A stretch of DNA of 64,000 nucleotides from Christiangramia flava JLT2011 (GCF_001951155.1 NZ_CP016359.1:3000001-3064000); one strand, 5' to 3'. Numbered from the stretch's first letter, positions 1-7,672 are shown. A program made the numbers and translations. Notes: generated by a model not told the origin, from the sequence alone.

Positions 1-362
1 GCATAATCCGGATGCAGTTCTATATCAAGCAATCCACCCTGTCCGCGATCATAAACTTCCGGAGCACCCTGTATGCTGGTTTTTTTACCATCTTTAAACA
101 GAATGATCTCCCCTTTTTTCTCAGTGATTAGCATGCTCCCATCAGGAAGAAAGGCCATTCCCCAGGGAATATCCAAACCGTCCACCACGATTTCTGCGGA
201 ATAATCACTATTGCTTTCTGCCGGAATAGGATCTGGAACCGGTGTGGAAGTGGTATCTGCCGTATTCTGCTCTTCCGAAACCTGTGCGGAAGCGTCAGTC
301 TTTACCTGGTCGTTACAGGATAAGAGTGTGATGGCAGATAATGCGAGTAAAGTTCTTTTCAT
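1..362 (-). CDS. PQQ-type glucose/sorbosone dehydrogenase-like lipoprotein, N-terminal part
   Basis: The reading frame is open from the ATG at 362 down to the window edge, so only about 120 residues are seen. It starts with a lipoprotein signal (MKRTLLALSAITLLSC) with Cys near residue 16. A Thr/Ser/Pro-rich linker follows, then the start of a beta-propeller: VDGLDIPWGMAFLPDGSML and later GGLLDIELHPDY. This phrasing is typical of the GSDH family (soluble PQQ glucose dehydrogenase/sorbosone dehydrogenase), which oxidises sugars in the periplasm or at the outer membrane. The family call is good, but the substrate cannot be read from this fragment. It is transcribed away from the tRNA and belongs to the host chromosome rather than to the mobile array. 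Confidence 0.75.
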   Translation of the reverse strand, partial: MKRTLLALSAITLLSCNDQVKTDASAQVSEEQNTADTTSTPVPDPIPAESNSDYSAEIVVDGLDIPWGMAFLPDGSMLITEKKGEIILFKDGKKTSIQGAPEVYDRGQGGLLDIELHPDY

Positions 363-421
363 AGATCAGAGCAATTTTTAAAATTCTGAAGAAACTAAGA
401 TATAAAAAAATCAATCTTTTT

Positions 422-451
422 ATTGCCGTGGCCGAATAATTATTATATTTG
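422..451 (+). promoter_or_regulatory. Putative promoter of tRNA-Pro(UGG)
   Basis: TATATTTG at 444-451 matches the Bacteroidota -7 box TAnnTTTG and lies about 20 bases before the tRNA 5' end. A TTG at 422-424 sits at a fair distance for the -33 element. The call rests on motif and position only. Confidence 0.45.
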
Positions 452-470
452 CCGCCCGATAATTCGGTAT

Positions 471-545
471 CGGGGTGTAGCGTAGCCCGGTTATCGCGCC
501 TGCTTTGGGAGCAGGAGGCCGCAGGTTCGAATCCTGCCACCCCGA
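471..545 (+). tRNA. tRNA-Pro (anticodon UGG)
   Basis: The acceptor stem CGGGGTG pairs with CACCCCG, followed by discriminator A545. The anticodon stem CCTGC/GCAGG encloses loop TTTGGGA (anticodon TGG), and the T arm contains GGTTCGAATCC. Bases 546-548 happen to read CCA. Those bases belong to the inserted element E1, because the original chromosomal continuation after the last repeat at 50430 reads CTT. The gene is the integration target for the three elements that follow, and it stays intact because each element restores its 3' end. Confidence 0.96.
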
Positions 546-546
546 C
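531..546 (+). repeat. att copy 1 (attL, inside tRNA-Pro 3' end)
   Basis: ATCCTGCCACCCCGAC is the 3' end of the tRNA. The same block recurs at 46198-46213 and 50415-50430, and in a one-base variant form at 3981-3995. The strictly shared core is CTGCCACCCCGAC. These are the recombined attachment sites that delimit the three elements. Confidence 0.9.
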
Positions 547-569
547 CAAGACCATAATTAAATGGCATC

Positions 570-612
570 AAAACCTTGTTAATCGTATGATTTTCAAGGT
601 TTTGCTGTTTTA
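570..612 (+). terminator. Terminator downstream of tRNA-Pro, supplied by E1
   Basis: AAAACCTTG (570-578) pairs with CAAGGTTTT (595-603), with a T-rich tail. Each of the other three att copies is followed at a similar distance by an analogous hairpin with a GTTTTT tail, so the terminator appears to travel with each element. Confidence 0.8.
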
Positions 613-648
613 GGGCATTCATAGAATTTGGTGTTAAATCATTTAAAA

Positions 649-680
649 TGAGTCCGATTCGGTGACCTATTCGGTGACCT
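649..680 (+). repeat. E1 left subterminal repeats (candidate integrase arm sites)
   Basis: TGAGTCCGATTCGGTGACCT at 649-668 is followed directly by a second ATTCGGTGACCT (669-680). The same 20-mer with one change (TGAGTCCAATTCGGTGACCT) is at 3903-3922 near the right end. Paired, element-specific repeats just inside the ends are what arm-type binding sites of lambda-like/IntDOT-like integrases look like. Confidence 0.6.
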
Positions 681-710
681 CAAATTGTAGGGTAATCTGC
701 CCGAAGTATT

Positions 711-760
711 GATTTGACTTTCGTTTTCACGCATTTTGTTTAACCTTGAAAACGAATCTT
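711..760 (+). promoter_or_regulatory. Conserved GATTTGACTTTCGT motif and dyad upstream of E1 integrase
   Basis: GATTTGACTTTCGT (711-724) also occurs at 4196, 17688 and 46378, and minus its last base at 42128-42140 on the other strand. Here it opens a perfect 8-base dyad, TCGTTTTC (721-728)/GAAAACGA (748-755), ending five bases before the ATG at 761. The dyad separation (19 nt) equals that before the E3 integrase. It is a promoter/operator or 5' leader hairpin for integrase expression. Confidence 0.55.
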
Positions 761-1966
761 ATGAGAAATTCGGTGACCTTTGGGATAGTCTTTCTTCCCA
801 AAACCAGTAAATCCAAAAATGGACAGGCTCCTCTTTATGCAAGAATTACCCTTAATGGAGAGCGAGTAGAACTTAGTTTGCAACGCAGGATCTCCCTGAA
901 TCTCTGGGATGAGCGCAAAAGCAGATTGAAAGGTAGTAGTATGGAAAGCCAACAGGTAAACCGATCTTTAGATCGTACCTATAACCAGCTTTATGAATGC
1001 TTCCGCCAATTACACGATTCGAACCTATTAATATCTGCCCAAGGAATTAAAGCCAGATATTTAGGTAAAGATGACTCTTTTAAAAAGCTATCGGAATTAT
1101 TAAACTATCATACTGAGAATATGAAAGATGTTCTGAAGTATGGAACGATGAAGAATTATTATACGACAGAGCGGTATCTATATAAGTTTCTAAAAACACA
1201 TTTTAAGACCGATGATATTTTTTTGAAACAAATCAATTACCAGTTCATTACAGATTTCGAGCATTTCCTTCGAAACTATAAGCCCAAAAGGAACCGAAAA
1301 TCTTTAACGAATAACGGTACTATGAAACACCTGGAGCGGTTGAAGAAACTGCTTAACCTGGCTCAAAAACTGGAATGGGTAGATAAAGATCCCTTTGCTA
1401 AATTTCAATTGAAGTTTAAAAAGTCAGAACGAGACTTTTTAAACGAAGAAGAACTGCAAAAGTTAATAGAACATCGATTCGATAGAATTTCTCATCAGCA
1501 AACAAGAGATGTTTTTGTCTTCTCTTGTTATACTGGTTTATCTTGGATAGATGTAAAAAATCTAAAGCCAGAAAATATTGTAATTGGGATAGATGGACGG
1601 AAATGGATTTTTACTGCAAGGGAAAAAACAGAGCAACCGGTGAAGATTCCAATTCTTCCTAAAGCGATGGAGATCATTGAGAAATACCAACAACAATCGG
1701 ATTGCTCAGGATTTGCTTTACCAGTATATTCTAATCAGAAAACGAATAAGTATTTAAAAGAGATAGCTATTAATCTTAAAATAAATAAGAAGCTAACTTT
1801 TCATGTTGCCAGGCATACCTTCGCAACCACAAATACTCTTTCTAAAGGAATACCAATAGAGTCAGTTTCAAAACTATTAGGACATTCAAAACTTTCAACT
1901 ACTCAAATTTATGCTCGGGTTTTGGAGAGTAAATTAAGTACCGATATGGAAAAACTGATGAATTAA
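761..1966 (+). CDS. E1 integrase, IntDOT-like tyrosine recombinase
   Basis: Site-specific recombinase that inserts and excises E1 at tRNA-Pro. N-terminal arm-binding domain (about residues 1-90), SAM-like core-binding domain (about 100-215), catalytic domain after that. Visible catalytic residues, counting from ATG 761, are H348 and R351 (HVARHTF), H375 (LLGHS) and nucleophile Y384 (TQIYARV). The first catalytic Arg position (TGL-R in most of the family) is Ser261 (TGLSWIDV), the substitution known from IntDOT of CTnDOT. A TTG start at 746 is possible, but that codon lies in the regulatory dyad. The ATG at 761 aligns with the starts of the two sister integrases at 4249 and 46428. Confidence 0.93.
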   Translation: MRNSVTFGIVFLPKTSKSKNGQAPLYARITLNGERVELSLQRRISLNLWDERKSRLKGSSMESQQVNRSLDRTYNQLYECFRQLHDSNLLISAQGIKARYLGKDDSFKKLSELLNYHTENMKDVLKYGTMKNYYTTERYLYKFLKTHFKTDDIFLKQINYQFITDFEHFLRNYKPKRNRKSLTNNGTMKHLERLKKLLNLAQKLEWVDKDPFAKFQLKFKKSERDFLNEEELQKLIEHRFDRISHQQTRDVFVFSCYTGLSWIDVKNLKPENIVIGIDGRKWIFTAREKTEQPVKIPILPKAMEIIEKYQQQSDCSGFALPVYSNQKTNKYLKEIAINLKINKKLTFHVARHTFATTNTLSKGIPIESVSKLLGHSKLSTTQIYARVLESKLSTDMEKLMN

Positions 1967-2045
1967 ATCTTATTTCGAAAATAGAGCTATTTTGAAAGTA
2001 AATAGTTTCCTCTTAAAAAATTTCCTGATTTGAATTACATTTCTC

Positions 2046-2186
2046 TTACAGAAAATAAAGAAGTAAAATTAGGATAATCAGCGCTAGAACTAGAATTATT
2101 AGATAGGATCTATTTAAATTTTTTTTATACTCTTTGTAGATTTTATCAAACTCCTCATCCTTTTTCGCTAAATTTTTCACTTTCAA
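2046..2186 (-). CDS. Tiny tail-anchored membrane protein (46 aa)
   Basis: On the minus strand a TTG (2186) or GTG (2180) start opens a frame with a charged first half (KKDEEFDKIYKEYKK) and one hydrophobic C-terminal helix (YLIILVLALIILILLLYFL), then stop. The amphipathic-then-hydrophobic layout looks coding, and E3 has a comparable small membrane ORF converging on its integrase (47634-47750). There is no ATG and no recognised family. It may be the end of a decayed longer gene, since the frame is closed by a stop just upstream. Confidence 0.3.
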   Translation of the reverse strand: MKVKNLAKKDEEFDKIYKEYKKNLNRSYLIILVLALIILILLLYFL

Positions 2187-2366
2187 TAATTTTAATCTTG
2201 AGGTATTATCCTCGCTGTTAATATTTTAAAGGGGATGAAAGATAAAATAATAAAATTAATTCCCCAGGGTATCAGGCATATACTCATTGAAATCGTTTGA
2301 TTTACAAACCACATATAATGGTAACAAGCTAGCTGCAAATTCTTGATCAGAAGCCATTTACTTTTT

Positions 2367-2477
2367 TTATCTGGTGCAGCTATCTTTTGTATTTGTGTTT
2401 GATTTGATAAGTTTCGAAGCTGGTGATCCATTTACTTCTTTTAGAGCTGTATGCATTACCTTTTGATGTGTTTTCAT
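2367..2477 (-). CDS. Small ORF directly after foldback structure (36 aa, uncertain)
   Basis: The ATG at 2477 lies four bases after the foldback arm on the minus strand. The peptide starts MKTHQKVMHTALKEVNG and is basic and hydrophilic. E2 has a 135-residue gene, and E3 a 28-codon ORF, in the equivalent place after their own foldbacks. An overlapping frame (2192-2431) competes. Coding potential is weak. Confidence 0.2.
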   Translation of the reverse strand: MKTHQKVMHTALKEVNGSPASKLIKSNTNTKDSCTR

Positions 2478-2573
2478 AATCAGAATTTGAAATTAGATAC
2501 GGTATTATAAAAAGCAAGGCGGCTTTATGCAGACCGCTAATTTCAAATTCTGTAATTGTAAATCAAAAGGTAA
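2456..2573. other. Foldback structure S of E1
   Basis: Two nested perfect inverted repeats are present: outer TTACCTTTTGAT (2456-2467)/ATCAAAAGGTAA (2562-2573) and inner CAGAATTTGAAATTAG (2481-2496)/CTAATTTCAAATTCTG (2537-2552). The loop carries TTATAAAAAGCAAGG and then GGCTTTATGCAGACC. Similar loop words occur at 45752-45816 (E2) and 50119-50201 (E3) between arms of unrelated sequence. No protein explains it. It may be an RNA leader, a single-strand DNA origin or a protein-binding cruciform. Confidence 0.6.
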
Positions 2574-2676
2574 GGCTCGGAAAGTAAATTTTCGCGAAAT
2601 CAAATCGCTTCTCACAGTAGAGAGTTAGTAATGAAAACGAATCAAGCGGACGCTAGTCAAAAATCAATTTTTGGCT

Positions 2677-2708
2677 TGGGTTCAAGATAATTTGAGCGCG
2701 CCTCTTTA
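2677..2708 (+). repeat. Non-coding repeat shared with E2 (copy R1)
   Basis: The segment beginning TTGGGTTCAAGATAATTTG and ending GCCTCTTT resembles two E2 segments at 43978-44010 and 44200-44233. Similarity continues downstream (TATAGCGGAAAATGG against TGTAGCGGTAAAGTG). It lies in a stretch of E1 without convincing genes. Confidence 0.5.
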
Positions 2709-2881
2709 ATCGTTTGGAGTATAGCGGAAAATGGTTAAAGTGGTAAGCAACCAAGGCTTAATTTTCATTTTTTAGTAAAAAACATATCATTTTTACTGGG
2801 CTGAGAGCATTTTTTACTAAAACTTCTTCTCAAAATTTTCAGTAATTCTATAATTTAAAATCAAATGGTGTCAATTCGAGT

Positions 2882-2950
2882 CAAATTAAGGAGGGAATAA
2901 TCCATAACATCGCGCAGCGTGTTATCCTCTTGCTATTCCCCCTTAATTTG
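2882..2950. other. Candidate origin of transfer of E1
   Basis: Long inverted repeat arms, CAAATTAAGGAGGGAATA (2882-2899) and TATTCCCCCTTAATTTG (2934-2950), enclose a small hairpin CGCGCAGCG and GTGTTATCCTCTTGCT. The block 2905-2934 matches 41979-42009 of E2, which lies just upstream of E2's mobilisation genes. The match and the inverted-repeat architecture point to a relaxase recognition and nick region, though the nick itself is not located. Confidence 0.55.
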
Positions 2951-2971
2951 CTTCGAAAAGCGGTTTGGATT

Positions 2972-3178
2972 TTAATATTTGTAATATCCTTTTTTTTCAA
3001 GGAAAAATATTATGCCAAATGAAATAAGAGATAATCCCAAAAAAAGGAAGAAGGAATATATATACTGACCGAAATTGAAATAATCGATTAAAACAAAAAG
3101 ATCTATCACTGATATCGCTAGAATTAATGCTAGACAAAAAGTGAGGGAGTATAATCCAAATAATTTTATGCTTTTCAT
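2972..3178 (-). CDS. Small two-helix membrane protein
   Basis: 68 residues from the ATG at 3178 (MKSIKLFGLYSL). A longer frame reaches 3250, but its extra residues look non-native. Two hydrophobic segments, about residues 5-28 and 38-58, are separated by a short DYFNFGQ loop. The C-terminus is basic (EKKGYYKY). No family is recognised. It may be a cargo protein of the minimal element E1 or an inner-membrane orphan. Confidence 0.45.
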   Translation of the reverse strand: MKSIKLFGLYSLTFCLALILAISVIDLFVLIDYFNFGQYIYSFFLFLGLSLISFGIIFFLEKKGYYKY

Positions 3179-3263
3179 ATTATATAATTTTAACAGCGTG
3201 TCGCGATTCCTGCATGCGCGACCAAACAACATGCTGTACTTATTCCACAAGAATCATAAGATG

Positions 3264-3503
3264 CTAGTTAATCCATTGCTCTTGTACATCCCGGATGTAC
3301 AAATTATCTACCGCTTTAGACATATAGACACCTAAGTGAGATTTATAAAGTTCCAATAATTTCCCATCAATACCGTTGAATATTTGGAGTATTTCAAAAT
3401 TTTTCTGATTTCCAATACTTAATTTAAAAAAAATTCTGGATAAACCTTCTGGAGCCAGTTGATTTTTGGATTTATGGAAAAAATATTCAAGGAAAGAATC
3501 CAT
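3264..3503 (-). CDS. Hypothetical protein (79 aa), uncertain
   Basis: ATG-initiated frame (MDSFLEYFFHKSKNQLAPEG) of normal composition with no recognised domain. It overlaps an open frame on the opposite strand (3428-3736) whose translation looks at least as protein-like, so at most one of the two is likely to be real. No clear ribosome site is visible, as expected in Bacteroidota. Confidence 0.3.
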   Translation of the reverse strand: MDSFLEYFFHKSKNQLAPEGLSRIFFKLSIGNQKNFEILQIFNGIDGKLLELYKSHLGVYMSKAVDNLYIRDVQEQWIN

Positions 3504-3736
3504 TTATAATAAGTAAAAGCACCTATGCCATAGGCCCTGATTCAAATGTTATATGTTTGGATCCAAATTTGCATCTTCCCGAGGCAATACAAGCATGGTT
3601 TAAGAATAAAAACGAATTTGTTTTCCACTTCAACCAGTTTTGCAGGATTAATAACTTATATTTTCAATTCACTATTAATGGAGATAATATAATCACAATC
3701 ATGGAAGAAACAACTAATCATATGAACGAATATTAA
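3428..3736 (+). pseudogene. Possible 3' remnant of a truncated gene
   Basis: A frame open from just after the TAA at 3425, with no plausible start codon, gives about 100 residues. It includes AIGPDSNVICLDPNLHLPEA and ends in TNHMNEY. The composition (balanced polar and hydrophobic, one Cys) looks like the C-terminal part of a real soluble protein. No family is recognised. It may be debris of former cargo of E1. Confidence 0.3.
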
Positions 3737-3902
3737 AAGCTCGTTTAAATAGAAACTACTGTCATTTACTGAAATAGGTTTACTTAAATTTAAACAACTT
3801 AGTCACCTATCAGATCGAACAATAAAATCAAGACTGCCGAAAAAATTGGTATATTTATAAAGCGTGATTTGGATTAATACAGATCAATAAAATTTGAAAT
3901 TT

Positions 3903-3922
3903 TGAGTCCAATTCGGTGACCT
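3903..3922 (+). repeat. E1 right subterminal repeat (candidate arm site)
   Basis: TGAGTCCAATTCGGTGACCT matches 649-668 at 19 of 20 bases. It lies about 60 bases inside att copy 2 and confirms that 3995 is the right end of E1. Confidence 0.6.
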
Positions 3923-3980
3923 TTCAAAGCTTAAAATTTGAAAATCCACTGATAGCAAGGCATATAGAGATAGGTGCGCG

Positions 3981-3995
3981 TTCTGCCACCCCGAC
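3981..3995 (+). repeat. att copy 2 (E1/E2 junction)
   Basis: TTCTGCCACCCCGAC repeats the tRNA 3' end with one change (TTCTGCC for TCCTGCC). It carries no other tRNA sequence. Confidence 0.85.
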
Positions 3996-4018
3996 TAATT
4001 ATAGTATCAATCTATAAT

Positions 4019-4060
4019 AAAAACCTGTTAATCGTATGATTTACAGGTTTTTCTGTTTTT
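4019..4060 (+). terminator. tRNA-type terminator carried by E2 left end
   Basis: AAAACCTGT pairs with ACAGGTTTT followed by TTCTGTTTTT. It has the same position relative to att, and nearly the same loop (TAATCGTATGATTT), as the E1 terminator at 570-612. Confidence 0.75.
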
Positions 4061-4097
4061 AAGAATATCATAAGAATTGATATGTTTTGATTAAAAA

Positions 4098-4117
4098 CGT
4101 CAACAAATCGGATAACA
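4098..4117 (+). repeat. E2 left subterminal repeat (candidate arm site)
   Basis: CGTCAACAAATCGGATAACA, with a 19/20 partner at 46120-46139 near the right end of E2. Confidence 0.6.
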
Positions 4118-4195
4118 AATTAAAATTTCAAAAAGTGTTGACCAGATTTATGACCAAAGGGCTGTTAATCAATAAATAAATGTATCTTTATAAGT

Positions 4196-4248
4196 GATTT
4201 GACTTTCGTCTGATAACAACGAATTATTGTTAACTAAAAGACGAAATA
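4196..4248 (+). promoter_or_regulatory. GATTTGACTTTCGT motif and nested dyad upstream of E2 integrase
   Basis: After the motif (4196-4209) come two nested dyads: TTTCGTC (4204-4210)/GACGAAA (4240-4246) and TAACAA (4214-4219)/TTGTTA (4227-4232). The outer half-sites are 29 nt apart, ten more than the 19 nt seen at the other two integrases. The right half ends two bases before the ATG. Confidence 0.55.
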
Positions 4249-5514
4249 ATGAAAACATCTTCCACCTTCAGTATTTTGTTCTGGGCAGACTTCTCCAGGG
4301 CAAAAAATGACCAAGCATCAATTTACGCAAGAATTACGGTAAATGGTAAACGGGCTACCATCAGTTTAAAACGAAAAGTTTTAGTGTCTGATTGGGATGT
4401 CCATAAAAACAGAGCTCGGGGAACAAGCCAAAAATCAAGAATCCTTAATAGCTATTTGGATGAAACTTACAATCATCTGTTTAAATGTTATCGCGATTTA
4501 ATGAATGAGCATAAATTGATTACCGCACAGGTAGTTAAGGCTCGATACTTCGGTAATGACGAAAATAATCGCTCCATTACAGATATTATCAATTACCATA
4601 ATGAAGATATGGTAAACAAATTAAAGTGGGGAACACAAAAAAATTATTACACTACACAGAGTTATATCTCCAAATTTTTATCGAAATCCTATAAGACCAC
4701 AGACCTTTATTTACGGGAACTTGATTATCACTTTATCATAAAGTTTGAGAAATATCTCCGGGACTACATACCAGAAGACCATCAAAAGCCAATGGGCAAC
4801 AATACCGTAATGAAGCATATCGAGCGTTTTAGAAAGATGATAAATTTATCATTTAAATTGGGTTGGATTCAACGAGACCCGTTTATCAATTTCAAATCTA
4901 AATTCATTAAAAACGAAAGGGGCTTTTTAAATCTCGAAGAGCTTCAAGAGATAGAAAATAAACAATTTAGCATTCCGAGATTGGAATTGGTAAAGGATTT
5001 ATTTGTTTTTAGTTGCTATACCAGTTTAAGTTATATCGATGTCATCCATTTAACTACGGATAATATCTGTATTGGAATTGATGGTGAACTTTGGATTTAT
5101 TACAAACGAGAAAAGACGACAAAGCCCATACGAATACCTTTGTTGCCAAAGGCGATGCAAATTGTTGAAAAATACAAGAGCAATCGTAAATCAATATCAC
5201 AAGGAAGTATATTTCCTAAAATCTCAAATCAAAAACTAAATTCTTATTTAAAGGAAATTGCCGATGTCTGCGGTATTAAAAAGAACCTCACTTTCCACAT
5301 TGCTCGACATACATTTGCTACAACGGTTACATTAAGTAATGGGATGCCCATTGAGACAGTTTCAAAACTATTGGGTCACTCCCGAATATCTACAACCCAA
5401 ATTTATGCCAAGGTTATTGAACGTAAAGTGAGTGATGATATGCAAAAATTAAGGGCCCAATTCAATGAGATAGAAAATGAATCTATCTCAAAAGTAGCAT
5501 CTCAAAATTCATAA
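4249..5514 (+). CDS. E2 integrase, IntDOT-like tyrosine recombinase
   Basis: 421 residues with the same three-domain layout as the E1 and E3 integrases. The catalytic set is visible as HIARHTF (H-x-x-R), LLGHS and TQIYAKV (Tyr nucleophile). The first Arg position is again Ser (TSLSYIDV), as in IntDOT. A 20-residue C-terminal extension (NEIENESISKV) is unique to this copy. The ATG follows the regulatory dyad directly. It should catalyse integration and excision of the whole 42-kb element at the tRNA-Pro core. The ORF6N gene follows 20 bases downstream and may be cotranscribed. Confidence 0.95.
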   Translation: MKTSSTFSILFWADFSRAKNDQASIYARITVNGKRATISLKRKVLVSDWDVHKNRARGTSQKSRILNSYLDETYNHLFKCYRDLMNEHKLITAQVVKARYFGNDENNRSITDIINYHNEDMVNKLKWGTQKNYYTTQSYISKFLSKSYKTTDLYLRELDYHFIIKFEKYLRDYIPEDHQKPMGNNTVMKHIERFRKMINLSFKLGWIQRDPFINFKSKFIKNERGFLNLEELQEIENKQFSIPRLELVKDLFVFSCYTSLSYIDVIHLTTDNICIGIDGELWIYYKREKTTKPIRIPLLPKAMQIVEKYKSNRKSISQGSIFPKISNQKLNSYLKEIADVCGIKKNLTFHIARHTFATTVTLSNGMPIETVSKLLGHSRISTTQIYAKVIERKVSDDMQKLRAQFNEIENESISKVASQNS

Positions 5515-5534
5515 TACCCTTAAATAAAAATACA

Positions 5535-6056
5535 ATGGAACTATCAACAATAAAAACTAAAATTCATAACATTCAGGGAAACAAAGTAATTCTTGATTTT
5601 GACCTCGCCGAACTTTATGAAGTAGAAACCAGAGTGCTAAAACAAGCCGTTAGGCGTAACCTAAAACGCTTTCCAGATGATTTTATGTTTCAGCTTTCAA
5701 AGGAAGTGTGGAAAGAGGTTATCACAAATTGTGATAAGCTTCCAGAGAATATCAAATTTAGCCCGACTACTCCTTTTGCCTTCACTGAACAAGGTGTGGC
5801 AATGCTTTCCAGCGTACTTAACAGCGACAAGGCGATTGACGTAAACATATCCATTATGAGAGCTTTTGTAGCTTTACGGGAACATCTTACGGATTATGGG
5901 AATCTAAAGGTGCGTATTGCCCAACTCGAAAAGGAGATGGACTTAAAATTTAAGGATATTCACGAAGCATTAAACTATCTTCTTCAAAAGGACAAAGTAC
6001 AGACTGGACAACAAAACAGAAGTCGAATTGGATATAAGACGGGTAGGGAAAAATAA
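5535..6056 (+). CDS. ORF6N domain protein
   Basis: 173 residues. The N-terminal ORF6N domain (about 5-120) has the family phrases DFDLAELYEVETRVLKQAV, RRNLKRFP and FAFTEQGVAMLSSVL, followed by a coiled-coil-like C-terminal third. ORF6N/KilA-N-type proteins are phage- and element-borne putative DNA-binding proteins of unclear role, often beside integrases. Only 20 bases separate it from the integrase, suggesting one transcript and a possible part in regulating integration or defence. Confidence 0.85.
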   Translation: MELSTIKTKIHNIQGNKVILDFDLAELYEVETRVLKQAVRRNLKRFPDDFMFQLSKEVWKEVITNCDKLPENIKFSPTTPFAFTEQGVAMLSSVLNSDKAIDVNISIMRAFVALREHLTDYGNLKVRIAQLEKEMDLKFKDIHEALNYLLQKDKVQTGQQNRSRIGYKTGREK

Positions 6057-6136
6057 ACCCACAAACTGAATATTTTATTATAAGCCTACCTATTTTTTGT
6101 GATTGGTGTGACGACTGTAGTTGTTAATCAATGGCT

Positions 6137-7588
6137 TTATTTAAGCAAGGTCTTTAAGTTTTCAAAACTTGTCTTAATAGTTTTGTCATTCATAAGTCTT
6201 GAAGGATTTCCTTTAAAATCTTCTATTTTTTGAATTAGGTCATTTACTGGTGGTGATGTAATACTAGGCTTAACTATATTCAATAGTTCTTTGAATTTTC
6301 GCTGGCACAAACTGAACTGTAGTCGACTTGAAATCTTTGTGTCACTAAATGAGAGCGCTGCTATGTTTGCTTGATGAGCGTCTAAATTTGATAAAATATC
6401 CTCGTAAATAGTATTCGCACCTGTAGCAACTCCATTTCCATTTGTTAAAAAAACTTCAACGATTGCCATAACAAATCTTTTATTAATAGCTTTTGGTACT
6501 TTCAAGGGTTCTCCTACTATTCTTTTAAGTTGTCTAGCGAAAGATGGTTCATTATAGAAATTATTGAAATTTCTATGTGCACTTAGTAAATTTTCAATAG
6601 CTGTCTCTATTTCAATTGCTCTTAAGTCATCTGGAATATAGCTTTCTGCATCAACCACTTGCAAAAACTGACGTGCAAGTTTTTTTTCAGTCTGACTATT
6701 GCTTGCTACAAAATTCGCATATTTAAGTCCAAATGTCTGTTTGTTGTCTTCATCAACCCGCCCCCAAATAAAAGGTAATAGCTTATTTATGTTCTGATGG
6801 GTTTGACTATCTGTATCAGGTTTTACATAAATTCCAAAAAAACCCGAAGCTAGATTGTCAATTTGTTCTTGTGTTAATTCTGTTGTGAATACTGAAATTT
6901 CTTGAGCATCTTTGTCAGAAATACTCGTATTTTTAACACCAACTAGCAGTTGTTTAATCTGAATTGTAATGTCTGAAATAGGTAGGGTAATTACTTCTTT
7001 GACACAAGTTTCCAACCAAGAAACTAACTGTAGACCTGTAATTTCATTTTGATTGGGGTGAGCTGCACTTGCCCAATTTCGCATATAGTTAATATATTCC
7101 AAATGTTTAAATCCTAAATCAGAGATTAAGCCAATTTCTTTTGCTCCCTTTATTAAGTCATAATCGTCAACCTTGGTTAGGTCACTTTCATCTTTTAGCT
7201 TTTTTCTTCTATCTACATTTGTTACAGCATTATCGTAGAAGTATTCTATATCATATTGAATGACTCTTTTACGAATTTGTAAAATTGTCTCATCCCATAA
7301 ATAATTCAATGCAGCATCAAAAAGTCCTGAAGCAACTCCCGCGATAAATTTAGAGAGATAGATAGACTTCTCCTTTTCAGCATATCCCACCTGGTCTAAA
7401 ACGGTGTCAACGTTTTTAAAAACATTTGTTCTTTCTGGAATACCCACAAATATTCCTTCTGTTGGTAAATTATGTGTTGCAAGAAAATTTTGAAGTCCGT
7501 TTTCAAAGTCTCTTAATTGTACGTCATAAGAAACGGTTTTTATTTCCGTACTTACTTTTACTATTTCGGGTTTGTTTTCTTCTTTCAT
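6137..7588 (-). CDS. Large protein with HEPN-like RNase motif, putative defence cargo
   Basis: 483 residues, not assignable to a named family. Residues about 90-210 are helical and contain YMRNWASAAHPNQNEI. The R-N-x5-H signature in a helix-rich setting matches the active-site motif (R-x4-6-H) of HEPN ribonuclease domains, common in abortive-infection and toxin systems. The rest is helix-rich without visible catalytic motifs, and there is no signal peptide or membrane segment. It sits alone between integrase/ORF6N and the tra operon, transcribed on the minus strand, in a slot typical for accessory genes. A DUF4145-like non-catalytic HEPN is an alternative. Confidence 0.55.
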   Translation of the reverse strand: MKEENKPEIVKVSTEIKTVSYDVQLRDFENGLQNFLATHNLPTEGIFVGIPERTNVFKNVDTVLDQVGYAEKEKSIYLSKFIAGVASGLFDAALNYLWDETILQIRKRVIQYDIEYFYDNAVTNVDRRKKLKDESDLTKVDDYDLIKGAKEIGLISDLGFKHLEYINYMRNWASAAHPNQNEITGLQLVSWLETCVKEVITLPISDITIQIKQLLVGVKNTSISDKDAQEISVFTTELTQEQIDNLASGFFGIYVKPDTDSQTHQNINKLLPFIWGRVDEDNKQTFGLKYANFVASNSQTEKKLARQFLQVVDAESYIPDDLRAIEIETAIENLLSAHRNFNNFYNEPSFARQLKRIVGEPLKVPKAINKRFVMAIVEVFLTNGNGVATGANTIYEDILSNLDAHQANIAALSFSDTKISSRLQFSLCQRKFKELLNIVKPSITSPPVNDLIQKIEDFKGNPSRLMNDKTIKTSFENLKTLLK

Positions 7589-7647
7589 ATCTTTTTAGCT
7601 CGTGTCTAATTTGTTACATCTGTAACAAAGATACTTTTTTCATCACA

Positions 7648-7672
7648 AAAAAATGAGGTGATAACACCTCTT
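7648..7672 (-). terminator. Terminator of the tra operon
   Basis: GAGGTG (7655-7660)/CACCTC (7665-7670) hairpin directly after the traN stop. On the minus strand it is followed by ATTTTTTTG. Confidence 0.7.

Larger units (their letters stand above)
547..3995 (+). mobile_element. Integrative element E1 (3.4 kb; integrase plus oriT-like site, no relaxase)
   Basis: E1 is bounded by att copies 1 and 2, with matching subterminal repeats at 649-680 and 3903-3922. It contains one IntDOT-like integrase, two or three tiny membrane or unknown ORFs, a foldback structure (2456-2573), a repeat shared with E2 (2677-2708) and an oriT-like inverted repeat (2882-2950) closely matching one in E2. No relaxase or transfer gene is visible, so transfer would need a helper. 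The exact crossover point inside the identical core cannot be placed. Confidence 0.85.

Noticed and set aside
313..555. Minus-strand frame across tRNA-Pro(UGG)
   Set aside because: Same artefact as above, overlapping the tRNA and the signal region of the dehydrogenase gene.
746..760. TTG start of the E1 integrase at 746
   Set aside because: It lies inside the conserved control dyad, and the extra residues do not align with the two sister integrases; ATG 761 fits.
2192..2431. 79-codon minus-strand frame in E1
   Set aside because: Odd composition with no domain, overlapping another small frame that directly follows the foldback; coding not supported.
3970..3995. Possible additional tRNA genes at the att copies (also 46198 and 50415)
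   Set aside because: Only the last 13-16 bases of the tRNA are present; no acceptor, D or anticodon arms precede them.
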